From: Onthophagus taurus
Lineage: Eukaryota > Arthropoda > Insecta > Coleoptera > Scarabaeidae
Direction of reading: 5' to 3'
DNA: 64,000 nucleotides
Assembly: GCF_036711975.1 (NCBI RefSeq)
Contig: NC_091971.1
Span: forward strand, 3,293,501 to 3,357,500
The position numbers were made by a program, and so were the translations under genes. This document shows, one piece after another, positions 1 to 9,430 of the stretch; position 1 is the stretch's first letter, and the number at the start of each line of letters is the position of its first letter. The notes below the pieces were generated by a model. The model saw only the letters and a program-made list of their open reading frames with translations. It had not been told where the DNA came from and ran no database searches.

Positions 1-90
1 TACATTAATATTAAAAAATGATTTATCAAAAAAAAACACACGCATAATTAAAATTATAACGATTTCTCTTTCACCATTTTTCTTTTTATA
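1..90. other. AT-rich flank
   Basis: AT-rich sequence leading up to the foldback element. I see nothing coding or repetitive in it beyond short A runs. Confidence 0.5.
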
Positions 91-1658
91 CAGGGTGTCT
101 CACGTAACTGGTTCGTTAGAACTTTTTCAAGTTCCACTATTCGTAGAGATTTGAAATTTGGGTAGCATGGGTTGTTCATTCGGAACTTTCGAATCTAAAA
201 TATTTTCAAGATAGCCGCAACTTTCGGCTACCGGAAGTAGACCATAACTTCGCTATTTTAAATGGATTGTTATAGTTTTTATTACACAATTTAATTGTAC
301 GTAAAAAAATAGGTTGACTTTGATAAATATTATTGGTATCTAGCGTTTTTCGTTTTCGAGTTATTTTGGTTTTAAACTTTTTTTGGTAAATTTCAACATG
401 CTCTTTAAAAGTCCATATCTCAGCCAAAGTTCATTCAAAAAAGATCTACTTTGGCACGATTACTCTTCAGATGTTGTCAAATAGATTGTCATTTGTTGTA
501 TCGGAGTATCTTATACAGGATGGTCAAAAATAGAATTACTGTTTCTCCATATTCAATGGCGAGAAAGTCGAAAATTTTAAATGGAACGCCCCATATTTTT
601 TTAGCCTATCAGAAAGAGAATTTAATTCTCTACAAATTATCTATAAACATTCCCATACGTATTTATTGTAGTTTGCCTTATATTGCGAAATTTATTAAAA
701 CATGCACGAAATACAGGTTTTTTTATTAGAAAGCTATGGAATTTTGACAGTTTTTTATCCATGTTTGTATTATTGTTGCCATTAGTTACATTTGACGTTA
801 TTGAACATCATGGTAAATTATTCCACCGCCGATATTTGAAATTTATTTTGTATTGATGGCGAATCTAATAAACTTTCGCACAAGACGTGTCGATCACTTA
901 ATGAGAGATGAGTAAAAGCTAGTAAACTAAAAGATTATCAATCGTAGTTAATAGTACAAATAATAATAGAAATAAATTAAACAAAAAACTGTCAAAATGT
1001 CATGGCCTTCTAATAAAAATACAAACGGTTTCCTGCATTTTCTGCATGTTTTGATAAATTTACGAATATGAGAGAAACTACAATAAATAAATATAGAAAT
1101 GTTTATAGATAAATTGTAGAGCATTAAATTCCCTTTCGTGTAGGCTAATAAAATATGGGGCGTTCCATTTAAAATTTTCGACTTTCTCCCCATTGAATAT
1201 GGAGAAACGGTAATTCAATTTTTGACCAACCTGTATAAAATACTCTGATACAATATATGACAATCTATTTGAGAGCATCTGAAGAGTAATCGTGCCAATT
1301 TAGAGCTTTTTTGAATGAACGTTGGCTGGGATATAAGGTTTTAAAGAGCAATGGTGAAATTTGCCAAAAAAGCTTAAAATCAAAATAACTCGAAAACGAA
1401 AAACGCTAGGTACCATTAACTTTTATGAAAGTCAACATATTTTTTTATGTACAATTAAAAGGTGCAATAAAAACTATAGCATTCCATTTAAAATAACGAA
1501 GTTATGGTCTACTTCCGGTAGACCGGAAGTGGCAGCCATCTTGAAAATATTTTGGATCGAAAGTTTCGACTGAACAACCCATACTACCAAAATTTCAAAA
1601 CCGTACGAATACTGGAACCTAAAAAAGTTCTAACGAACCAGTTACGTGAGACACCCTG
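91..1658. mobile_element. Foldback element with TACAGGGTGTC ends
   Basis: The left end starts CAGGGTGTCTCACGTAACTG and the right end is its reverse complement, each flanked by TA (89-90 and 1659-1660), as expected for a TA-targeting (Tc1/mariner-like) element. The two halves (about 91-765 and 985-1658) are diverged inverted copies of each other along most of their length, so the whole would fold into one long hairpin with a ~220-base loop. The short open frames inside it are mirror images of one another in the two arms and do not resemble a transposase. It is a non-autonomous foldback or long-TIR element. Its superfamily is inferred only from the TA site and the CAGGGTG terminus. Confidence 0.8.
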
Positions 1659-1660
1659 TA

Positions 1661-3121
1661 TATTAAAGTAGAAAGCTTCCGCTTACTACAACCTACCTGA
1701 ATGCTTTTATTGTGGTTGGAATTTTAGCATTAGAATTACTTCTTCATCCTAGGAAGAAACCCCACGTTGATTATCGATTATACATTTAGAAAAGCAGGGG
1801 CGTGAACATAATTTTTTAGGGGATTAGGACTCTCCAGCGTCTTAAAGGAACCATTTGTCATCTCATTTTGTAAAGGTATTAATTTTTTGACGTGAATTTC
1901 TTCTCACGCATACGTAACGATTTTTTATCCTTAAATGTTTAAAAAAAAAAAAAGAAAAATTCACATAATATGTGTTAGTAAGTTTATGTAATAGCCAAGA
2001 AAACGGTTTATTTCTGAACCGGTACTACTTCCCATGAAGAAGTTTATACGGAACATAAACAACGGGGATATCCAAGAGTTTGCTTAGATCGGCCTAGAAT
2101 ACAACAATAAACATCACTCTCCTTTCGGTACAAACATCAACATGTCTTGATATTTATTATGTTATAAATTGGGGAATTATTTACGTCTGGTTTGATGAAA
2201 CTTAAATAAAAAAAATTAAGTTTTCATTACATATTATTAGATGTTTACAATTAATGAGTATCTAAATATTTTAGGTAATAACATCCATTAACCTCGAGTT
2301 TATACGCGTCGTTTATTACACGGTTTATGCTTCGGAAATAATTTTCACACTACCATCAGTTTGCCACGAACGACGCAATTGTGCCCTGCCAACGGATGCA
2401 GTATGGTAGGTAGCAGCATGACGCCCCCTCCGAACCCTAGACTATGACATTAAGTGCTGCTACCGCCACCCTTTTACCCAACACCAACCCTCCCCCTCAA
2501 TTGATTTTACTGCCACGTAATGGTTCTGTTGCGCCAGACCAGGCGACGTTCGTGCGAAAGCTTTGGGGGTAGAACTACAATAACCTTGGTTCTACGGGTC
2601 AACACGAACGGTGAAGAGCCCTCGATCCGTCGCGTATGAAAAGCTGTGTTGGTAGGACCTTCGGAAAAATAACCAATCGATAGGGGAATGCGGGGGTATG
2701 AAAAATGCGAAACGTTTTTAGGGGCTTAATGGCTTTGTTTGTTCCTTCGCGATTTCGACGCTGACGTTCAAGAGGGAGAGGGCGGGGAATTTTTCTTTTG
2801 CAACTGAAGATTTATGTGTACAGACTTGGCAACGTCTCTTCCCTCTTGCGAAAACAGTCTGGGAGATGGGATTTTTCTCGATACTTTTTTTTTGGGTAAT
2901 TCGGAGGAGTTTGTTGAGTCATCGCGGGGGGTATTGTGCCAAAATCAATAAGAAAGTTTTCAAGATTTATAGTGTTCAGTTCAACTCATCTTTTTCACAA
3001 TGGTATTTGATAGTGTAACAATATTTGCAAAACATCCAGTGATAACCTTGATGACCTATAACATTTTGACCAAGTTATTGATTTGAAAACTCAGCAAAGT
3101 CAAATAATAACATAGATGCTG
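1661..3121. other. Non-coding unique sequence with a GC-richer island
   Basis: No open frame or recognisable gene. Sequence at about 2320-2900 is clearly richer in G+C and CpG than its surroundings and shows no repeat copies elsewhere in the window, so it may be a regulatory island or an unrecognised untranslated exon. That is inference from composition only. Confidence 0.35.
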
Positions 3122-3131
3122 TAATAGGGCC

Positions 3132-4348
3132 CAGTGTTGTTAAATACCCGGGTATTTATTTTCAAGGGTAAATATCCTGGATATATACCCAGGGGTATTT
3201 ACCCAAGATGGGTATTTTGAGGTATTTATAAATTTAATTTAAATTGAGTTGATGGCAGTTTTGCAAGAACTTCAAGAACGCAGAGTCGCTTATCGACATA
3301 CCAAACTTATTTATAACATCTACAAGGATGCTACAATGACGGTAAAATTGCATGAAAGTACTGAAGAGAGTAAAAGTAGTAAAGTACTGATTGTGAGTAA
3401 AACAAGGCGGGACACTGTTGAACTCAAATTGTTCATCACAGTCCTCAGAGTGCATTTAAACAACTGGATTGGACCATATCGCGGACGATATAGTTCTTAT
3501 ATCAGATAGCCTTGGAGAGATTAAACTAATGATGAACGACTTAAAGGAGGTGTGTGCAAGAGTCGTGCTAAATATCAACAAGGAGAAATCAAAATTTATG
3601 ATAAATCTTGTTCCCAGCTTTAACATCAACATTGGGGATAATGAGATTGAGAGGCTTCACAGCTATGTATATCTTGGCTATGAGGTTCGTGTATTGAGAG
3701 ATAATCAAACAAGCGAACTAAAGAGAAGGATCTTAGAGAGATCTTCAAGTGAAAAGGCCAAGAAAGGCTTTCAATCAATGCGTGTTTCCGGCTATGACAT
3801 AAGGCTCCGAAACTTTAACATTAACGGTAACCACTGCCAGGAGAGTCCAAGTAGCGCAAAGATAGATGGAGAGGTCGATCCTGGGTCTAACTCTCAGGGA
3901 CTACATACGAAATGAAGACCTATGAAGAAGAACTGGCGCAAATAATGTGGTCAACATTGTGGCAAAGCTTAAGTGGAACTGGACGGCTCATGTCGTGCGA
4001 ATGAAGAATGAGCAGTGGACAAAACGGTTGCTTGAGTGAAGACCGCGAGCGAACAGACGAAGTAGACGTCAAAAGAATGACCAACAATTGGATTCAAACA
4101 GCACAGAATAGGGAAGGTCTATGTCCAACAATGGACGCAGAGGGCTGCTTGGTGATAATAATCATAATAACTTGATCTAATCTAAATTACGGCAGATTCG
4201 TCTAATGATAATACGTCTTTGATTGTTGACAATTCCTCGTCTTCAACGTCCTCATCGTCTTCCTCTTCATTTTTATTGGAATCGATATATTTTTACTGGT
4301 ATCACTTTTATACCCACTGTTTGGGTATTTACCCAGCGCCCATCACTG
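3132..4348. mobile_element. hAT-type non-autonomous element carrying a non-LTR RT fragment, copy 1
   Basis: Termini CAGTGTTGTTAAATACCC and GGGTATTTACCCAGCGCCCATCACTG-type end form imperfect inverted repeats starting CAGTG, and the element is flanked by a perfect 8-bp duplication ATAGGGCC (3124-3131 and 4349-4356). Both are hAT hallmarks. Subterminal DNA contains several copies of GGGTATTTACCC-like palindromes. The middle (about 3240-4160) is not hAT sequence but part of an RTE-type reverse transcriptase in plus orientation. No intact transposase is present; on the minus strand near the right end a short acidic frame (4165-4275) could be transposase debris. Length 1217 bp. Confidence 0.85.
3249..4160 (+). 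pseudogene. RTE-like non-LTR retrotransposon RT fragment (dead), copy 1
   Basis: Broken reading frames match the palm and C-terminal part of an RTE-clade endonuclease-reverse transcriptase. Visible in order are the region before the active site (LMAVLQELQERRVAYRHTKL), a damaged catalytic box (the codon for Tyr is lost here, leaving ADDIVLISDS at 3476-3508), LNINKEKSKFMIN, YVYLGYEV, and the typical C-terminal run AHVVRMKNEQWTKR with QTAQNR further on. It ends in a short A/T-rich tail with TGATAATAATCATAATAA, like RTE 3' tails. Frameshifts and stops make it non-functional. It lacks the endonuclease domain and lies entirely inside the hAT element, so it moves as passenger DNA. Confidence 0.8.
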
Positions 4349-4692
4349 ATAGGGCCGTTAAGGTCAATCGATTAGAAAGACCGTCTTTCAAAAAATCGAT
4401 AATGTAAATTAAATTAGACGGATTAGTAACGTTTTCACATTCGAAAATTGTTTAATTTTTGCAATAATTAATGTAAAACTTTAAAATTCCCCACCCCTGA
4501 TTCATTGTGACGTTTTAAGTAAGAAGAAAGAAATCACAGACGTGATTTCTCTCCCATTTTCTTCTAGCGCATAAGATTCGTAACATTGTCTCAATGCTAC
4601 GAATCAAAAATTAAAAAATATGGGGTCAATCAATTTTAAAAAACTTTCGAATGAGCCAATAAAAAAAAATACTTAACGGCCCTATTGTAAGT

Positions 4693-5040
4693 GTGGCAAA
4701 AAGCATTAATATGTCCATTCCAAGATGTCCACAACAAGAATTTAGTGTATCACAAACCAGTTTGTGCCGTTTTGGTCCAGCTAATACAAGAATTGAAGAT
4801 AAGTGTGGTGTCAAAGTGATAATTTTCGATGGTCTCGTCGTTCCTATTGCTTTGGAAATAACTTTGGAGGTATCATTTCAGTATGAAAAAAGGCAGATCA
4901 AGCACATTGTCGAAGCAAAATCTCTAAAACACGATCCTCAAAGACAATTTCTAGTATCTGCATTATTTTCTGAAAATATCGGACCAAATGTAAATTGATT
5001 GCTGTTATGTATATGTATACAGATTAGAGAGTCCCAAATT
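4693..5040 (+). other. Unrecognised 101-codon open frame and flank
   Basis: An ATG frame at 4693-4998 encodes 101 residues with a hydrophobic stretch (VKVIIFDGLVVPIALEITLE) and a basic C-terminal half. I do not recognise it. It begins a few bases after the MITE end, has no clear splice sites, and the sequence after it is a broken frame. It may be a remnant of a retroposed gene or chance. Confidence 0.25.
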
Positions 5041-5216
5041 CGCAAAGTTCTTCTTGGGATATGATGCAACATTTAATACTTTTTCAATTATCAAATTCGC
5101 AAGAATTTTTAATTTGGTTTCTTCATTGCCAAATTGTGATACTTTATCAGCCAAATACTATAAATGTTGGCTAAACTTTTGTAAAGTTGCTTTTATCAAT
5201 CTTTTCGTAAGTCTTC

Positions 5217-5266
5217 ATTGGGTTGGGTTGGGTTGAGTTGAATTGGGTTGGCTTAGGTTGGGTTGG
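5217..5266 (+). repeat. Degenerate (GGGTT)n tract
   Basis: About ten 5-bp units reading mostly GGGTT, with variants GAGTT, GAATT, GGCTT and AGGTT. The unit equals TTGGG in another phase, one step from the insect telomeric TTAGG. It is internal and short, so it could be an interstitial telomere-like tract or an ordinary microsatellite. Confidence 0.7.
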
Positions 5267-7549
5267 AAATTTCCCAAAGAATTCTGACATCATCTAGCAA
5301 AATTACATATCAAATTCTTTTACGATTAAAAGACATACATTAAATAATTAAATCAATAAATCAACTATTATTGAAACAAATTAACATACCCAACAAGAAA
5401 AATATAAAATTGATTTAATTGTTCTGTACAATTTCATGTTAATACCATGCAAATACCTTGCAAATGATGATGTAAATGTGGGGTTATTAAAGTACACGTG
5501 TTATTAGCATAGCTATTTAAATCATTTCATTTTTTTGCCGGTTCGTTAACATTGATCCAAAGATGCCGCATATACTACTTATAGTAATCATTTACATCTA
5601 AATCACCAAGAAAATTGTACATAACTATATCAACTCCCTCCTTAAATTTTTAATTTCTTGATTACTATAATTAAAATATAACTGTTAAAAAACATTACTT
5701 AAATATTAAGAGTATTTAAAAGTATTAATTCAGTATGGTTTATGATGTTATTACCCATGCAGATTACTACTACCTGATGGTTCAAATTAAGATAGTAACG
5801 GAAGTCGTTAATATCAACGTGTTTCAGTAAAAGCTTCGATGTTAATTACTTTCCTAGCGCCTGACGAAATCAATACATATTGCATTTATCGCCGATTGCC
5901 ACTCATTCGTACGTGAAATTACTGTAACGAATTACTTCAGGGTCCCAACCAATAAATTACAATTTCATTACGTATGGTAATGGCCTCTTCGATTGTGGTG
6001 AATACTACTTCATACGAGCTGATTACCTTCAGCCTAACCCACTAGCTGTTACTAAGGCTCATAAATCTAAACGATTCCTCCACTCGTGGTTGGTATACTA
6101 AGTACTGAGAGTTTTCGAGGTGAATTTCCGGTCGATAAAAGTAGTTGAAGCGTCTCGACAAAGATCCAACGTAGAAGAAATTAATTGACTTCTAGTGTAG
6201 AATTTATCGTGCAAACGAGCATGATCTATAGTTGAAAGTGAAAAATTCTCCTTTAAAGACCGCGACGGTTGCTGCACCTGCCTTATTTACTATCCTCTGT
6301 TACGTCTATTTAACAAATTAGCGCTGTAAATTACATAATCTCTTTCAGTATTTGGTTAAAATACTTTATTAATATTCAATACAGATAATATTTTTATTAT
6401 ACGTATTACACAACAACTACTTAATATGATAAACATTAAATATTTAAATTTTTATTAACCTTAATATTTATTTTCACAGTTCTAGTTTAACAAATAGGTT
6501 GAATTAAATACCGCAAGAATGTAGATAGCAAGAATCGTATCAATTACACACTGGTTGTACGACAAAGAATCATTTCAATCGGAAATAAATAGACTGCAGT
6601 TCGCTTAGCCGCAAACTGATCTAAAGATAGCCATACCATAAGAGTTTATTTACGGTCTACAAAGAAATATAAGACGGTTACAATGTAATTAATTATAATA
6701 AGATAAACTATAATGTAGAAGAAAAAGAGTTTGTGCTACTTTAAACGGTCCATTTAAAAATTTAATATCTCACCAGTTAACCTTTGAAACCTCTAAATTT
6801 AATATTTAAAAAGACTTATCGTTTTAAAGTTTAAATCACCTCGAGGAAGCGTTTATTTAATGACCGTGGTACAAGCCGTTTTAAGACCGGGAAGTAAGGA
6901 AGAAAACGACTAGGATATGGCCCATATTGTGATGAAATCAGACGAAAGCTCTCCGCCACCATAAACAGCTCGTAAATGTCCTCCTAGCAACATGCAACCA
7001 ACGTTGTGGTTTTTGATGCGATCGCCGCTTGTGCATTAAGCTCCGAAAGCTAGGAATGGAACGCGCGCCGGTAGTTGTTCTTTCAGATTTATGTGCGCTC
7101 GATATCGTTGTTCTATTGTGAGACCAACTTTTTAAGCGATAAACACATCAAATCGAGTTCAAGGTTTGAATAGTTAAACAGAAAAGAAAACTCAATTTAA
7201 AAAAGTGAAAAATAACAAGAAAATGGTTGAAATAAAAATTAATACTGCAATTTGATGATTAAAATTGATTTATACGCGTTATCACAACGTTTAATAGGCA
7301 GTTATAGCCGACAATAAATCTTTTTGTATATGGAAAACTATGCAACACTCAGGTTTAATTGCTGTAATTATGCAAGAATAAATATGATGAAGTGTGATGG
7401 ATGGAAATAGGTCAATATAAAATAATAAAAGAAGAAACTACTTTATGACTTTAAAAAAAAACTGACGGATCCTGTTTCGTTAAACATCTTGATTTGGGAT
7501 GAACCTCATTTCCATTTTAACCGATATATAAATAAGAAGAAGAGTACTC
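5267..7549. other. Non-coding AT-rich sequence
   Basis: No long open frame, repeat family member or RNA gene that I can identify. A modestly GC-richer part at about 6870-7110 has CpG-containing sequence, but no coding signal is visible. Confidence 0.4.
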
Positions 7550-7690
7550 ATTGGAATGCAATACCTGAGAACTAGATACTGGTGACAGAAGACTGGATAT
7601 CGTTGTGAGACGATTAAATATTGCTGGCAAAATACTAGAGAATACTCCTGAGAACTAAATACTGCTGACAGAAGACTGACTATTGCATTT
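7550..7690. repeat. Minisatellite of TAGATACTGCTGACAGAAGAC type
   Basis: Short degenerate ~24-bp units alternating 'aactagatactg', 'gacagaagact' and 'attgctggcaaaat'. The same motif (often in reverse complement) builds the minisatellites at 9350-9420, 53.3-54.05 kb and 59.0-60.1 kb. Each time it lies beside or inside a CTAG hairpin repeat cluster. Confidence 0.6.
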
Positions 7691-7935
7691 ATAAGAGTAA
7701 GTATTAGAACACAAGACCTAGAACTAGACTCATTCGGATTTAGCCGTCTTCGTGCGGCTAAATCCGAATGTTTCTAGTTTTCAGTCTAGTGTTAGTACTA
7801 GTGGCAGTGGTAGGTAGCGCTAGTTAGCATAAGATATTGCTATGTTCTATATTTTTATTGAAGTAAAACTAGAACTAACACTAGATCTAGAACTAGAAAG
7901 TTTCGGGTTTAGCCGTGCGTCTTCAGACGCACGGC

Positions 7936-9270
7936 CAGTGTTGTTAAATAGCCGGGTATTTATTTTCAAGGGTAAATTTCCTGGATATATACCCGAGGGT
8001 ATTTACCCAAGATGGGTATTTAGAGGTATTTATAAAATTTAATTTAAATTGAGTTGATGGCAGTTTTGCAAGCACTTCAAGAATGCAGAGTCGATTATCG
8101 ATATACCAAACTTATTTATAACATCCCCAAGAATGCTACAATGACGGTACAATTGCATGAAAGTACTGAAGAGGGTAAAAGTAGTAAAGTACTGATTATG
8201 AGTAAAATAAGGCGATACACTGTTGAGCCCAAATTGTTCATCACAGTCCTCAGAGTGCATTTAGACAACTAGATTGGACCCAAAAAGGCCTAAACATTGA
8301 TTGCAAATGCTTAAGTAATTTGCGCTATGCGGACGATATAGTTCTTATATCGGATAGCCTTGGAGAGATTAAACTAATGCTGAACGACTTAAAGGAGTTG
8401 TGTGCAAGAGTCGGTCTAAATATCTACGAGGAGAAATCAAAATTTATGATAAATCTTGTTCCCAGCTATAACATCGAAATTGGGGATAATGAGATTGAGA
8501 AAGTTGACAGCTATGTATATCTTGGTTATGAGGTTCGTGTATTGAGAGGTAATTAAACAAGCGAACTAAACAGAAGGATCACACTCGTGAGGCCAACCCA
8601 AAAGGCCAAGAAAGGCTTTCAATCAATGAGTGTTTCCGGTTATAACATAAAACTCCGAAACTTTAACATTAATTGTAGCCACTGCCAAGAGGGTCCAAGT
8701 AATGCAAAAATAGATGGAGAAGTCGATCCTGGGTCTAACTCTGAGGTACTACATACGAAATGAAGACCTATGAAGAAGAATAGGCGTAAATGAACTGGTG
8801 GTCAACATTGTGGCAAAGCTTAAGTGGAACTTGGCGGGTCATGTCGTGCGAATGAAGAATGAGCAGTGGACAAAACGGTTACTTGAGTGGACACCGCGAG
8901 CGAACAGACGAAGTAGACGTGAAAAGTATGACCAACAATTGGATTCAGACAGCACAGAATAGAATCGAACGGGACAGAATAGGGGAGGTCTATGTCCAAC
9001 AATGGACGCAGAGGACTGCTTGATGATAATAATCATAATAACTTGATCTAATCTAAATTACGACAGATTCGTTTAATGATAATACGTCTTTGATTATTGA
9101 CAATTCCTCGTTTTCAACGTTCTTATTCTTCCTCTTCATTTTTTTGGAATCTCATATACTTTGACTGGTATCACTGTTTGGGTATTTACCCTAGGCCGGG
9201 GTAAATACCCGGATAAATACCCATTTTAGAAATACCTACCCGTCGGGTATTTACCCAACGCCCATCACTG
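7936..9270. mobile_element. hAT-type element carrying the same RT fragment, copy 2
   Basis: Same ends as the copy at 3.1 kb (CAGTGTTGTTAAATA and ACGCCCATCACTG) and its own perfect 8-bp duplication CGCACGGC (7928-7935 and 9271-9278). It sits precisely in one arm of a CTAG hairpin repeat. At 1335 bp it is the fuller of the two copies. The internal RT segment is at the same position and in the same orientation as in copy 1, so the passenger was acquired before both insertions. Right-end DNA has repeated GGGTAAATACCC-like palindromes. Confidence 0.88.
8054..9030 (+). pseudogene. RTE-like non-LTR retrotransposon RT fragment (dead), copy 2
   Basis: Better preserved than copy 1. The catalytic motif is intact as LRYADDIVLISDSLGEI (from about 8314), followed by LNIYEEKSKFMINLVPS and YVYLGYEVRV, and the C-terminal LAGHVVRMKNEQWTKRLLEW. 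A stop follows at 8554-8556, and the C-terminal run is in different frames, so no active enzyme can be made. The 5' end starts in the RT fingers/palm region, with no endonuclease. It ends with a TGATGATAATAATCATAA-type tail. The family assignment (RTE/BovB-like endonuclease-RT) rests on the C-terminal motif pattern and is from recall. Confidence 0.82.
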
Positions 9271-9299
9271 CGCACGGCTAAACCCGATATCTCTTCTTT

Positions 9300-9430
9300 T
9301 TGGCGTTTCAATTTGAAAACACTCCTCCAAATTAAAAAATACAGTATAGCACAACACTAGATACTCCTAATGGAAAATTAGATACTGCTAACAGAAGATT
9401 AAATACTGCTATCACACCGTTACAGGAAAA
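9300..9430. repeat. Short minisatellite remnant
   Basis: Degenerate units 'ctagatactcctaatgg', 'attagatactgctaaca' and 'gaagattaaatactgct', related to the tract at 7550-7690 on the other side of the hairpin/hAT cluster. Confidence 0.5.

Larger units (their letters stand above)
3125..4684. mobile_element. MITE with TAGGGCCGTTAAG ends, split by a hAT insertion
   Basis: The right end at 4672-4684 (CTTAACGGCCCTA) is the reverse complement of a left end that becomes visible only when the nested element at 3132-4348 and one copy of its 8-bp duplication are removed (TAGGGCC at 3125-3131 continuing as GTTAAG from 4357). The remaining body (4357-4684) is about 330 bp of AT-rich non-coding DNA with a weaker subterminal inverted match. 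This fits a small non-autonomous DNA transposon whose left terminus was later hit by the hAT element. Superfamily unknown. Confidence 0.55.
7700..9300. repeat. CTAG hairpin repeat cluster (interrupted by hAT copy 2)
   Basis: Contains a clean hairpin at 7731-7770 (arms CATTCGGATTTAGCCG and complement, 8-base loop) set in CTAGAACTAG-rich arms, then a second hairpin whose left arm (about 7897-7935, GGGTTTAGCCGTGCG) and right arm (9271-9290, CGCACGGCTAAACCCG) are separated by the hAT insertion. Flanking 'ATATTTTTATTGAAGTAAAAC' at about 7848-7868 recurs at the edge of other copies in the window. No coding content. Confidence 0.75.

Noticed and set aside
206..1573. Short open frames inside the foldback element (for example 206-427, 1361-1573)
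   Set aside because: The frames in the two arms are mirror copies with Lys/Arg-rich products and no motif; they follow from the inverted repeat.
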